Shown piece after piece: positions 28,677 to 37,330 of a stretch of 64,000 nt of DNA. The notes beneath the pieces are model-generated. The model was not told where the DNA came from. It saw only the letters and a list, made by a program, of their open reading frames with translations, and did not search any database. The stretch lies in the NCBI GenBank assembly GCA_022822085.1, contig JAJECK010000153.1, positions 1 through 64,000 on the forward strand. Direction: 5' to 3'. Both the position numbers and the translations under genes were made by a program. Position 1 is the first letter of the stretch. Each line of letters begins with the position of its first letter. The stretch is from Candidatus Poribacteria bacterium (lineage in GTDB: Bacteria > Poribacteria > WGA-4E > WGA-3G).

Positions 28677-30266
28677 TCAGTCGCGTATTATAGAAACTGT
28701 AGTGCTATTCTTCAGTAGATGCTGATTATCCACTATCACTCGGGTCGTCTGTGAAAGTCGGGTATTTACTTCAATTTCACTTCCATACACACTCCCAACA
28801 TTAACCTCTTTAACGCGAGCAACATTCTCCTCCACGGCAAATATGTACCCCTTTCCATTTTGGATATTGAAAACAGCCCGTCGTGGCAATAGAAGCACGT
28901 TTTTGCGTTCTCCTGTTTTGATTGATATTGTAATTGATACGCCAGGTTTCAATGCACTATTCGGAGTGGATTCTTCTGAACTAGCGTCCTCAACCATTTG
29001 TAAGGATTTTGGTAATGTAGCATGGACTACAACCGTATTCTCTCCCTGTTTGACCGTTGGGCTAATGTAGTCAATAGTTGCCACGATATTTTGAATACCT
29101 GATGAAGTTGAGATAAGCACCATATTCCCGTTCTTTATAAGGTTGATGTCACTTACTGGCACTGTCCATACCGCTTTTAGTACGTCTATTGCTACCACCG
29201 TGAATATCGGTTGACCGGACGAAGCAGCAGATTTTGCATATTCTCCCATCTCTAAGTGACGTTGTGCGATCACACCGTCAATTGGAGATGTTACCACGGC
29301 ATCATTTACATGTTCTCGAGCGAGTTTCAACTGTTCTTCTGCTTCACTTACTGCTGATTTGGCAATTGCAATTTCCCGTTCCCACGATTTTGCTTCCACG
29401 AGTTTCTGTGCAGTAACCAAGTTTGATTTTACTTGGAGAATCTTTGATTCAGCAGCAGCAATTTCGCGTTCCCATCCCCGACTCTCAACGATTTTCTGCG
29501 CCACAACCAATTCAGCTCTTGCTTTCTCCACAGACAATTTAGCAGAACCATCTTTGAACTGGTCTGCTGCTGCGACAGCTTCTTCATATCTGCTTTTGCC
29601 CAGTTTGTAGCGAGTTTCAGATGCTTCGTAGGCACTGTCACTAATGAGTTGTTGTGTGTGAAGTTCTTTATCTCTATCAAAATCTGATGTTGTCTTGGCA
29701 AACTCAGTTTTCGCGCGTTCCAATCCCTGCTCTGAGCTGACTTTTGCACGTTCAAAGCTCGATTCTGCAACTTTGAGAGCAGATTCCGCCTCTACTAACT
29801 TATTTCGAATTCGGGTTTCAGCGAGGGATTTCGTTTCTTCAAGTTTTGCTTCAGCTTCCGCGACTGCCTCTTTTGCTGTTACAAGTTGCGTTTCAACACG
29901 GGACTGTGCGTTTGCCTCAGTTGTTGTGAGTTGCGATTTCGCTACACTTAAAGCAACTTCAGCCTTGATCGCATCTATGCTTGCTTGGCGTGCACTGCTC
30001 TGTGCAAGCACATCTCCTTTTGATACGGTTTGTCCTGCTACTGCATTTAGTTTCACGATTTTCCCTGCAATGTTTGCGTATACTTTTACCTCGGCACGCG
30101 GATGTAAATATCCGTTGTAAGTCTTTTCAGATACTATCCTAACCTTTCGGGGTGTTTCAACTTTGACAGATATTGATGAATCAGTTCCCTGTGGTTTTAC
30201 ATTGTCAATGGGTGCGGACAAGAATATCGCAGCGAACAAAATACAGACTATATACCTCAGTTTCAA
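28677..30266 (-). CDS. HlyD/RND-type membrane fusion (periplasmic adaptor) protein
   Basis: A 529-residue protein with a signal peptide (MKLRYIVCILFAAIFLSAP). It has a barrel-sandwich/lipoyl-like hybrid domain split in two (VYANIAGKIVKLNAVAGQ early; VTSPIDGVIAQRHLEMGEY at about 320-340), separated by a long alpha-helical hairpin of repeated Ala/Glu/Lys heptads (about 90-310). Beta-barrel and membrane-proximal domains follow. Such adaptors bridge an inner-membrane RND or ABC pump to an outer-membrane channel. The hairpin is longer than in most RND adaptors and holds internal repeats around 'REIA(A/I)AKS'. No pump gene is adjacent in this window. Its 3' end faces the HEPN gene 28 bases away. 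Confidence 0.85.
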   Translation of the reverse strand: MKLRYIVCILFAAIFLSAPIDNVKPQGTDSSISVKVETPRKVRIVSEKTYNGYLHPRAEVKVYANIAGKIVKLNAVAGQTVSKGDVLAQSSARQASIDAIKAEVALSVAKSQLTTTEANAQSRVETQLVTAKEAVAEAEAKLEETKSLAETRIRNKLVEAESALKVAESSFERAKVSSEQGLERAKTEFAKTTSDFDRDKELHTQQLISDSAYEASETRYKLGKSRYEEAVAAADQFKDGSAKLSVEKARAELVVAQKIVESRGWEREIAAAESKILQVKSNLVTAQKLVEAKSWEREIAIAKSAVSEAEEQLKLAREHVNDAVVTSPIDGVIAQRHLEMGEYAKSAASSGQPIFTVVAIDVLKAVWTVPVSDINLIKNGNMVLISTSSGIQNIVATIDYISPTVKQGENTVVVHATLPKSLQMVEDASSEESTPNSALKPGVSITISIKTGERKNVLLLPRRAVFNIQNGKGYIFAVEENVARVKEVNVGSVYGSEIEVNTRLSQTTRVIVDNQHLLKNSTTVSIIRD

Positions 30267-30324
30267 TATAGTAACCTCCCAGCTTATGTCTTTTCAATAG
30301 TTGTTGTTCTCATTTGAGAAAAAA

Positions 30325-30358
30325 TGTTAGCGGCGCAATAAATTGCGCGACTACGGAC
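30325..30358. repeat. Dispersed repeat with gcgcaat/attgcgc palindrome, copy 1
   Basis: A 34-base sequence (tgttagcggcgcaataaatt... onward) upstream of the efflux adaptor recurs with a few changes at 36399-36432. It contains a perfect 7-bp palindrome with a two-base centre (gcgcaat-aa-attgcgc). Confidence 0.7.
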
Positions 30359-30394
30359 GGTCTCTATCATATAGGAATCTTGTTTTTTAGAAAT

Positions 30395-30934
30395 TTAGTC
30401 TGATTTAAGTTTGTCTTTGAAATCTTTTGTAAACTTTTTCATTTTCGGATGAATCACAAACTGGCAATACGGTTGCGTTGGATTCAGTTCAAAATAGTTT
30501 TGATGGTACTCTTCTGCTGGATAGAAGATATCAATTGGTGTAATCTCCGTTACAATAGGGTCTTTCCACAGATCGGATTTATCTGTCTCTGCTTTTGATT
30601 CTTCAGCGATGGTTTGTTGCGTTTCAGAATGGTAAAAGATTGCGGATCGATACTGTGTTCCAGCGTCGTTTCCTTGTCTGTTTAACGTTGTTGGGTCGTG
30701 TGTGTGCCAAAAGACTTCCAACAGTTCTTTGAACGAGATTACTTCTGGGTCATACTCAATCTGGACTACCTCTGCATGTCCTGTGGTACCCGTGCAAACC
30801 GAACGGTAGTCAGGATCCTCTGTTGTTCCACCGGTATATCCTGAGACTGCGGTATGGACACCCTCCAATTGAAGAAAGACTGCCTCTACACACCAAAAAC
30901 AGCCTGCGCCGAAGGTAGCAGTTTCTAATTTCAT
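30395..30934 (-). CDS. msrA: Peptide-methionine (S)-S-oxide reductase MsrA
   Basis: A 179-residue protein with the diagnostic GAGCFWCVEAVF motif, Cys12 being the catalytic nucleophile. It also has GYTGGTTEDPDYRSVCTGTTGHAE (shown here only as a landmark region about 32-56) and the conserved FWHTHDPTTLNRQGND segment. It reduces methionine-S-sulfoxide in oxidised proteins, using thioredoxin recycling. A thioredoxin reductase gene is present at 45267. Length is typical of MsrA alone, with no fused MsrB. It is a single gene on the minus strand. Confidence 0.96.
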   Translation of the reverse strand: MKLETATFGAGCFWCVEAVFLQLEGVHTAVSGYTGGTTEDPDYRSVCTGTTGHAEVVQIEYDPEVISFKELLEVFWHTHDPTTLNRQGNDAGTQYRSAIFYHSETQQTIAEESKAETDKSDLWKDPIVTEITPIDIFYPAEEYHQNYFELNPTQPYCQFVIHPKMKKFTKDFKDKLKSD

Positions 30935-31021
30935 CTTAGTTTTTCAATACTGCGTATTGTAAAGCAGCATGTTCTCCTTTTTGTAATTGAATGGCTCTGT
31001 TCTCATTGAATGGATTTATAA

Positions 31022-32002
31022 TTATTCTGGGTTTGAAACCTCTCCAACAATTTCAGTTGGTAGCTCTGTATCGGCATCGGGATTGACAAGTGATTCTAAA
31101 CACGCGTTCCAATAAAGTCCAGCATAGTGAATTACATCTTGAGACCGATTATCTTGTATTAGATAGTTTTCTATCCAATCCAGCAATCGTTGTCTTGGGG
31201 CAGTTCTAATCTCTCGAATACTCTCATCATATATAATGTCTTTAAAATCGTCAAGTGAGTCTGATTCTATCTGAAAACCCGGTTCAAAAAACAGTGTTAG
31301 ATTTGCCATTAAATTGATAGTTAACGTTTGTATTGGGTCAATTTTGATACTAAGTGGTGGGTCTACAGAGAAAATTTCGTCAAGTGGTAATGCCTGTACG
31401 TAGTTTAATCGTGCCTCAATATATTCAAGTTGTTGTCTGATAATTTCCAAATCGGATATCGTGTTAATAGGTTGGGGGAGATGTTTACTTTTTATTATAA
31501 CTTGTGCATTTGAAATTGTAGTTGTATAAGATTCTAATGCGTTTAGAAATTCAGCTTCTGCATGGTTATAGGTGCGAATGCTGTCAATATCAAGGTATTC
31601 AAGTTCTTCTGGCGGATGAATCAAGGCATTTTCAAGTAATGCACTGGCTCTGGTTAGCAATTTATCTGTGAGGGTATTACCGATTTGGAAAAACTTGACG
31701 ATTGGATTTGCAAGAAGTACGTTGACAGCTTTGTCTAAATTTCCTTTACTGCCATATTCTAAACCGAGACTTGTCAAGGCATAAGATGTTTGAATCTGTT
31801 TACGAAGTTCTGCTTGATTTGACAGGTCGTCTACCTTCATGGTAATCATTTTGTGTGCAAGAGCGGCGATGTCTTCGGATAGAATTTCCGATTGCTCAAT
31901 GTCAATTCTACCGAGACTGTCGCCGTGCACTAATGTTCTTGCTAAGAAGGATTGTCCATCTATGGTTGTCCCTGCCACAAGGGAATACTTACTTGTCTGC
32001 AT
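31022..32002 (-). CDS. Hypothetical protein, likely second half of a DUF6178-like unit
   Basis: About 326 residues, helical, without signal or membrane segments. It overlaps the upstream gene's stop by 14 bases, and ATG 32002 is preceded by gaaggaag at very short distance. An in-frame start also exists at 32023. The first part (SLGLEYGSKGNLDKAVNVLL, followed by a GNTLTDKLLTRA segment) resembles the C-terminal region of DUF6178 proteins, and the upstream gene resembles their N-terminal region. The two ORFs together (about 600 residues) match the size I expect for that family. Either this is a naturally split, translationally coupled pair or a single gene broken by a frameshift. Function unknown. 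Confidence 0.55.
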   Translation of the reverse strand: MQTSKYSLVAGTTIDGQSFLARTLVHGDSLGRIDIEQSEILSEDIAALAHKMITMKVDDLSNQAELRKQIQTSYALTSLGLEYGSKGNLDKAVNVLLANPIVKFFQIGNTLTDKLLTRASALLENALIHPPEELEYLDIDSIRTYNHAEAEFLNALESYTTTISNAQVIIKSKHLPQPINTISDLEIIRQQLEYIEARLNYVQALPLDEIFSVDPPLSIKIDPIQTLTINLMANLTLFFEPGFQIESDSLDDFKDIIYDESIREIRTAPRQRLLDWIENYLIQDNRSQDVIHYAGLYWNACLESLVNPDADTELPTEIVGEVSNPE

Positions 32003-32792
32003 CTTCCTTCTTGTCCTCAGCAAGTTCTAGCGAGTCCAAATCCACCTTTTGCTTTAAATCATCTTCAGTGATACGGATTCCAGCTTCACTATCACGTGCT
32101 TTAATTCGTTCAGCTCTATCAACTTTTGCCTTTTCTAATGCCTTTTCAAATTCTTTATCCGGATCAGTTTCTTTGTCAACAGCAAACATTTCACGCAGTA
32201 ATAGTGTGAACAGAGCATCATCAGCTTCCCAGATAGCGTTTAGTATCGCTCTTGCTTGATCATCTTTACATTCAATAGAGGGTGAACTCGGATCAATAAT
32301 ACCTTCGTCTAACATCATTGCGCTGAGTGAACCTTTTAGTTTTATGCGATTCCTGAGGAGGCCAGCGAGAACACGTAAATCAAGTTGATTCAAGAAACGG
32401 CTAAGGTCATCCCGTTCACATTCAGATAATTCAAACAACCATAGGCTCAGTGAGCGTTCGTCCAATTTTCCATCACGCCATACGGCTATATCCATAATTT
32501 CTTCAAACTGTTCGTTTGATAAACAGGGTAACAAGCCGCAGGCGAGTCCTGTTCCAAGTAGGGTATCTAATACTTGCAGGACATCTTCTGTTGGACTATC
32601 CTGTATTAATTCTGTGCAATCTGGAACAAGATAGTATAATTCTTCTCTTTGTTTTGGGTTGCGTGTAGCACGTATTATCTCAAGTTGTTGTTCTTTGTCA
32701 TAACTTTGAAAGAGTTGTTCGGCAGCGCGTGTCGGGAGTGATAACAGTTCTTTGGCTTCTGACTGTGGGATAACCAATTTCCGATTGCTCAT
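31989..32792 (-). CDS. Hypothetical protein, DUF6178-like N-terminal half
   Basis: A 267-residue helical protein. The segment ELYYLVPDCTELIQDSPTED, the CLSNEQFEEIMDIAVWRDG stretch and LSLWLFELSE recall the repeated helical units of DUF6178 proteins ('eLyyLi.e.g.edale.l.l.s.eQ...ldld.W..d.ld'). The C-terminus ends in an acidic/basic low-complexity tail (ELAEDKKEDADK), which may be an out-of-frame extension if the gene is frameshifted. It precedes and overlaps the 326-residue ORF by 14 bases. No function is known for the family. The resemblance is by eye only. Confidence 0.5.
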   Translation of the reverse strand: MSNRKLVIPQSEAKELLSLPTRAAEQLFQSYDKEQQLEIIRATRNPKQREELYYLVPDCTELIQDSPTEDVLQVLDTLLGTGLACGLLPCLSNEQFEEIMDIAVWRDGKLDERSLSLWLFELSECERDDLSRFLNQLDLRVLAGLLRNRIKLKGSLSAMMLDEGIIDPSSPSIECKDDQARAILNAIWEADDALFTLLLREMFAVDKETDPDKEFEKALEKAKVDRAERIKARDSEAGIRITEDDLKQKVDLDSLELAEDKKEDADK

Positions 32793-32926
32793 TCAATCCT
32801 CCAGGTAGGGTTTCTGTTATGTCACATTATTTGTATATCGGTGTGGTAATTTGGAATGGGTGTTGTATGCCAATTTAGGATTCTGTAGCACGATTAGTAT
32901 CCGTCCTACAGCCACAATCTAAGGGT

Positions 32927-33691
32927 TTAGAAGTTATCTCTAACGAACTTCATGTTTTTTGTTGCAGAAGCAATTGGGTCGTCCTTTCCGGGAGTTTCAA
33001 GAACAAACCAACTATCATAGGCGATGGCGTGCGCTGCTTCAAAAACAGCATTGAAATCGACTGTGCCTTCACCTGCATGGTTACCGCCTGTATCCTTGAT
33101 GTGCATTTGGACAATGGAGTTGCCCAAACTTCGTATTTCAGATGGGGAATCGTAACCGATGTTCGTTGCATTGCCCATGTCGTAATATACACCAACATAA
33201 CTTGAGCCCACTTTGTCGATTATTTGCTGATGTTGTTCAGCACTTAAAGTTGACTCAATAGCCAGATACACGTTATGTTTTTCTGCGGTTTCAGCTGCGG
33301 CCTTAAATCCATCAATGAGACGCGGCGCATTTACATGTTCATCTTTAATCTGACCACCACCAAAAAATGGAACGAGGATGACATTTGTCCTCAGTTGTGG
33401 TGCTGTTTCTGCAAGATATTGCAATTTTGCTATGCCTTCTGTGCGGACACTGTCTGTATTATGCATAAAGGAGAATGCAGTAAAACCCCCGGGTGAAAGT
33501 GATGATACTTCAATGTCAGCATCTTCAGCGAGTTTATTTACTTTTTCAATACCATCGTCTTGCCAAAGTGTATGTTCCCTGTAATTTACTCCCATACACA
33601 ATTCAATACCGTCAAATCCGATCTCTTTTGCTTTCATAAACGCTAATTCAAATGGGACAGGTAGCATCCCATCTCTTATACCTACTTTCAT
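32927..33691 (-). CDS. Sugar phosphate isomerase/epimerase (xylose isomerase-like TIM barrel)
   Basis: A 254-residue protein of the AP-endonuclease-2/xylose-isomerase-like TIM barrel family. The metal-binding side chains expected at strand ends are visible: Glu in LAIESTLS, Asp in YYDMGN, His in QMHIKDTGG and Glu in FVLETPG. Members isomerise or epimerise keto-sugars or act on inositol derivatives. ATG 33691 was chosen because aggaggt lies five bases upstream, and an extended start at 33715 lacks this. No obvious partner is adjacent, but the Gfo/Idh/MocA gene (24338) and FGGY kinase (48271) in the window could belong to similar sugar pathways. Confidence 0.85.
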   Translation of the reverse strand: MKVGIRDGMLPVPFELAFMKAKEIGFDGIELCMGVNYREHTLWQDDGIEKVNKLAEDADIEVSSLSPGGFTAFSFMHNTDSVRTEGIAKLQYLAETAPQLRTNVILVPFFGGGQIKDEHVNAPRLIDGFKAAAETAEKHNVYLAIESTLSAEQHQQIIDKVGSSYVGVYYDMGNATNIGYDSPSEIRSLGNSIVQMHIKDTGGNHAGEGTVDFNAVFEAAHAIAYDSWFVLETPGKDDPIASATKNMKFVRDNF

Positions 33692-34255
33692 AAATACCTC
33701 CTGTTGACTTTGCATTGTAACATATTAATTTGTCAAATTCAAATAGATTTGCGATTTTTTGTAAGGTGTAAATTCATTTCTTTTTCTGAACCAGGATTAG
33801 TAGATTAACGTGAGTTTGATAATTCGGTATATAAGTATCCGAAGATCGGGTTGAGGGACGAAACCCATAGATGTTATTTAAGAAAATATTTCTTGTTCTA
33901 AAAACACTTCTGAATAGGCATGAAAATTGGGACTGAAGAGGTTAATTGAACATAATTTTATAAACATATCGTCCCTACCAAATCAACGCCAAATGCGCGT
34001 ATGCCATTTGGCTGAACTAAAGAGGGTTTGAATGACGTTTTTCTATAAACATATCGTCCCTACAAGACTGAATAAATATATTAACACATATAATAACGTT
34101 TGCCAAATAATAATTAATCTATTGTATTTATGACAATAACTGGACACACCCGAGATCGAAATTACGTTTGAATTCTTATCTTTTATCTGTTATACTGTGA
34201 AAAATGACGATTCCTTATCCTATTTGGGATAAATACTATACTGGAGTATATTGCT
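33692..34255. repeat. Intergenic repeat-rich region
   Basis: No gene seen. A 23-base motif starting tctgaaccaggattag (33785) recurs at 36300. A 20-base motif tataaacatatcgtccctac occurs twice (33959-33978 and 34044-34063). Between them lies an 8-bp inverted repeat gccaaatg/catttggc (33988 and 34005). A weak match to the gggt...gaaacccat palindrome family of the 3.2-3.6 kb region lies near 33848. The region looks like layered, decayed repeat elements. Confidence 0.65.
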
Positions 34256-35143
34256 GTGTTCAATAACCACCATCAGATAGAGTTACCACCGAGTTTAAAG
34301 GAAAGACTCATTAAGAAACAGGTAACTGATATATCGTTTTCCCCCAACGGTTGTTTCATTGCTGCATGTGGTAACGAACGGATTTGGGTATATAATTCAG
34401 AAAATGGCGAACAGTCTGCGGTTTTGTCGGGGCACACTGACCGCATACGCGCAATAGCATTTGCACCGGATAACCGCATACTCGCCAGTGCATGTGATGA
34501 CGGTACTCTGCGGTTGTGGGATACAGATTCCTCAAATGAAATTACTGTCCTTGCAGGTGAAACGTCCAGTCTATTAAGTGCGTTGGCATCGTCTCCCGAT
34601 GGAGTACCACTGACGGCATGGAACGAAGATACTGTACGTATGCTGAGTAATTCTACAGCAGATCCATCACGTATTAGATCTCTAAGTTTCTCCTCGAACA
34701 ACAAAACCCTATTAAGTGGGGGGGCGGATGGCAAAATGCGCATTTGGGAAATAGAATCTGGACATCAATTATCTACAATATCAGCTCACGATGGATTAGT
34801 ATTGGCAGTTTCATTTTCACCTGATGGTAGACTCATTGCAAGTGGAGGATCGGATTCTACTGTGCGTTTATGGGAAGTTGAGAGTGAACACCTGCTTTCA
34901 ACCTTTGGAGCACATTCAGATTCTGTCAATGCTCTTGCTTTCTCTGCCGATGGTAGTATCCTTGCAAGTGGTGGTAGAGATCCGTTTATTCGGTTATGGA
35001 ACGTGGGTGAAAGGCAGCTCATGTCCTCTATTGATGCCCCAGATGGTTTTGTGTGGGAATTGGATTTTTGGAGTAGTGATGAAACGAATGAACAAATACT
35101 TGCTATTTTTAGTAGAGATGGAAATTTGTTTTTGGGTGAATGA
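34256..35143 (+). CDS. WD40 repeat beta-propeller protein
   Basis: A 295-residue protein made of about six WD40 repeats. The clearest are 'FAPDNRILASACDDGTLRLW', FSPDGRLIASGGSDSTVRLW and FSADGSILASGGRDPFIRLW. It is a protein-interaction platform without signal peptide or enzymatic domain. The third blade is degenerate (SSPDGVPLTAWNEDTVRML). The start is GTG 34256, with ctggag a few bases before it. Its 3' end overlaps the convergent FGE-like gene by 35 bases. Seven blades would be needed for a typical closed propeller, so it may be incomplete or fold with fewer. Confidence 0.85.
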   Translation: MFNNHHQIELPPSLKERLIKKQVTDISFSPNGCFIAACGNERIWVYNSENGEQSAVLSGHTDRIRAIAFAPDNRILASACDDGTLRLWDTDSSNEITVLAGETSSLLSALASSPDGVPLTAWNEDTVRMLSNSTADPSRIRSLSFSSNNKTLLSGGADGKMRIWEIESGHQLSTISAHDGLVLAVSFSPDGRLIASGGSDSTVRLWEVESEHLLSTFGAHSDSVNALAFSADGSILASGGRDPFIRLWNVGERQLMSSIDAPDGFVWELDFWSSDETNEQILAIFSRDGNLFLGE

Positions 35144-36005
35144 GTCGATCCACTCTTGCTTCAAATCTTGCTTTGTTTATATGTCCATTGTATAAACTAT
35201 GACATGCATTATCAAAACAGATCTGCATCTTTGCAGATAACCATGAAGTCATATCAGACAACACATCTGTCGTCAGTGTTCCATCTATGACCAAGACACA
35301 TCTAAATCCAACAGTAGACATTCCATCATTTGACGGATGTTGATTGATTCTTGATATTTCTAACTCCTCAGCAGTGTCAAACCATGAACCTCCACGCAGT
35401 ATGTGGTATCTACCATGTATATCGTCAACATCCAACCTGTCTAAACACCACTCTTCAATATTACCTGTCATATCATATAATCCGTATTCATTGGGGTGAT
35501 AACTTCCTACAACTTCAGTTGGAGGTATGCGGAAACAAACTTTGGGAGTGTAGCGATCATAGTTTGCTTTATCTTTTGGATCCGTATCACCCCAAGCATA
35601 TTTATTGTTATGTGTAGTACCTCTTGCTGCTAATTCCCACTGTGCTTGTGTTGGGAGTTCTTTTCCGACCCATTCTGCATAGGCTTTGGCAGCGAACCAA
35701 CTGATATTGACGACTGGATGATTTGCTCTGCCTTTTGGGTACATATTCCCTTGCCAGCCCCACAGATAAGTCTCGCCAACAATTGATTTTAATACGTTTT
35801 CTTTTTGCCATAATGGGTTAGCATCAATAAAATCTTTATATTCTGCATTAGTGATTTCATATTTGTCAATGTAGAATTCGTTAATTCCGTTTTTAGCAGG
35901 TATCAAGACCATGTTTTCGGGGACATCTGCATTGCTATTGCTAATTCTAAGCATTATTACCATAACAAAAATTATTGTGTTGTATATTTTTTTTCTGTTT
36001 TTCAT
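35109..36005 (-). CDS. Formylglycine-generating enzyme (SUMF1/FGE-sulfatase) domain protein
   Basis: A 298-residue protein with signal-like N-terminus (IIFVMVIMLRISNSNA). The FGE-sulfatase domain is marked by IDKYEITNAEYKDF, HPVVNISWFAAKAYAEWVGKE (landmark from about residue 95), YDMTGNIEEWC, ILRGGSWFD and VGFRCV. Genuine FGE oxidises sulfatase cysteine to formylglycine using a Cys pair. Only the Cys in GFRC is visible here, so activity on sulfatases is uncertain and the domain may have another role. About 60 residues without family match follow GFRCV. No sulfatase gene lies in the window. Its 3' end overlaps the WD40 gene tail to tail. Confidence 0.8.
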   Translation of the reverse strand: MKNRKKIYNTIIFVMVIMLRISNSNADVPENMVLIPAKNGINEFYIDKYEITNAEYKDFIDANPLWQKENVLKSIVGETYLWGWQGNMYPKGRANHPVVNISWFAAKAYAEWVGKELPTQAQWELAARGTTHNNKYAWGDTDPKDKANYDRYTPKVCFRIPPTEVVGSYHPNEYGLYDMTGNIEEWCLDRLDVDDIHGRYHILRGGSWFDTAEELEISRINQHPSNDGMSTVGFRCVLVIDGTLTTDVLSDMTSWLSAKMQICFDNACHSLYNGHINKARFEARVDRLIHPKTNFHLY

Positions 36006-36773
36006 TTTTTTCCTCTAATATGTTCTGTTTATAATGCGATTTTTTGTATGTCTGAAAAGTTGGATTTTTTTAGATATGTGAAAATTTACCACATGTCTTT
36101 TAATTTTTATAATTTTCTTTTGTATATCATACACACAAGTCAAGCTTTCAAAACTAACGATTATAGCTATTATAAAGGTGTTTTGTGAACAAGTTCTGCG
36201 ATTTTATATTTCATTTTTGGAATTTCATTTGTTGACAGTTTGGTACGAGCAATTATTATGCCAATTGTCAGATTTAATATTTTTTGTTTCTGGATTTTGT
36301 CTGAACCAGGATTAGTAGATTACCAGGATATTGTGTTTGATCAATCAAAATTGTTTCCTGAGATGAAATGTATTGATATTGTGAGAAACATTCATGAATG
36401 TTAGAGGCGCAATAAATTGCCCGACTACGAACAGGTTTGGAATCGGGGTTAGGAAACTCCTTCTACAAGAGAAACATCTAGGTCGGAAAGTCCTCCTGCC
36501 AGAGAAATATCTAAATTAACACCGAATGCACGCACAGCATTTATTGAGACTAAAGACAACAACATCAGACAACTACAAACCACTAAATTGAAACATATAG
36601 TGCTGTTTACTAACCGCGCCGAATACAAGAAACTGATTTATCAAGATCACGTTATGTTGTGGTGAAAAGGATTTTTAAGATGAAATTATATAAAAAATGT
36701 AGTAAAATATGTAACTCAGAATATAGTGTTTATATTTATATATATTAATCACAACATAAATTTGGAGAAAGAT
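36006..36773. repeat. 768-base intergenic gap with dispersed repeat copies
   Basis: No gene seen. It contains second copies of two repeats found elsewhere: the tctgaaccagg motif (36300-36322; other copy 33785) and the tgttag.ggcgcaataaatt motif (36399-36432; other copy 30325). A degenerate direct repeat of about 30 bases (ggaaactccttctacaag... and ggaaagtcctcctgccag..., about 36448-36513) follows. A weak relative of the 33.98-kb aaatgcgcg...catttgg element is near 36520. AT-rich sequence just before tatA could hold a promoter, but no clear -35/-10 pair stands out. Confidence 0.6.
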
Positions 36774-36977
36774 ATGTTTACTGGTAGTTGGGAGATAATA
36801 ATAGTAGCAGGAGTTGCTTTACTTCTATTTGGTGGGAAGAAGTTACCTGAATTAGCGAAGGGACTTGGAAAAAGTATTACTAGCTTTAAATCTGGCCTCA
36901 ATGAGAGTCAAGAAGACGAAACCGAAACTACTGTACAACAAGAGAAAGAAGTTCCTCAGAAAGAAGAAGTTAGTTAA
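36774..36977 (+). CDS. tatA: Twin-arginine translocase subunit TatA/TatE
   Basis: A 67-residue protein with the TatA layout: short N-terminus, transmembrane helix (EIIIVAGVALLLF), the hinge GGKKLPELAKGLGKS and an acidic C-terminal tail. TatA oligomers form the conduit of the Tat pathway for folded proteins. ATG 36774 is preceded by ggagaaag and starts the conserved MF.GSWE sequence, while an in-frame upstream ATG at 36726 has no ribosome-binding site. tatC is not adjacent. A carboxymuconolactone decarboxylase-like gene starts 13 bases after the stop, then TPR and CRTAC1 genes, which suggests one transcript. Confidence 0.92.
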   Translation: MFTGSWEIIIVAGVALLLFGGKKLPELAKGLGKSITSFKSGLNESQEDETETTVQQEKEVPQKEEVS

Positions 36978-36990
36978 ATATTGAGTTGCG

Positions 36991-37320
36991 ATGAAAGAAA
37001 AATTACCGGATTTTCTTCAAGGTGTGATAGAAGAATATCCTGAAGTATGGAAAGCGTATCAGTCATTAGGTGAGGCGTGTGGGACATCGGGTTCGCTTGA
37101 ACCTAAGACTGTGCGTCTTGTAAAACTTGCGTTGGCAATTGGCGCAAAGTCAGAAGGGGCAGTGCATTCGCATACGCGTCGTGCTTTGCGTGAAGGTATT
37201 ACACCAGAAGAGATACAACAGGTCGCACTGCTTGCTATTACTTCGATTGGCTGGTCATCAAGTATGGCTGCACTCTCTTGGATTAAGGATGTCGTGGAAA
37301 AACAATCGGATACCGATTGA
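36991..37320 (+). CDS. Carboxymuconolactone decarboxylase (AhpD-like) family protein
   Basis: A 109-residue all-helical protein of the CMD family: 'L.PKTVRLVKLALAIGAKSEG' (landmark from about residue 33), HTRRALREGITPEEI and a C-terminal helix around ALLAITSIGW. The AhpD-type CxxC redox pair is absent (AVHSHT is found at that place, keeping the His), so thiol peroxidase-linked activity is unlikely. Members without CxxC act as decarboxylases or have unknown roles. It lies between tatA and a TPR gene with gaps of 13 and 10 bases, consistent with an operon. Confidence 0.85.
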   Translation: MKEKLPDFLQGVIEEYPEVWKAYQSLGEACGTSGSLEPKTVRLVKLALAIGAKSEGAVHSHTRRALREGITPEEIQQVALLAITSIGWSSSMAALSWIKDVVEKQSDTD

Positions 37321-37330
37321 GAATATAAGC

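Noticed and set aside
29695-30120. Plus-strand 141-residue ORF opposite the efflux adaptor
   Set aside because: It is a Ser/Ala-rich antisense shadow of the coiled-coil coding sequence.
35109-36005. Calling the FGE-domain protein a true sulfatase-activating enzyme
   Set aside because: Only one of the two active-site cysteines is visible and no sulfatase gene is nearby.
36991-37320. Calling the CMD-family gene ahpD
   Set aside because: The CxxC redox motif of AhpD is absent.
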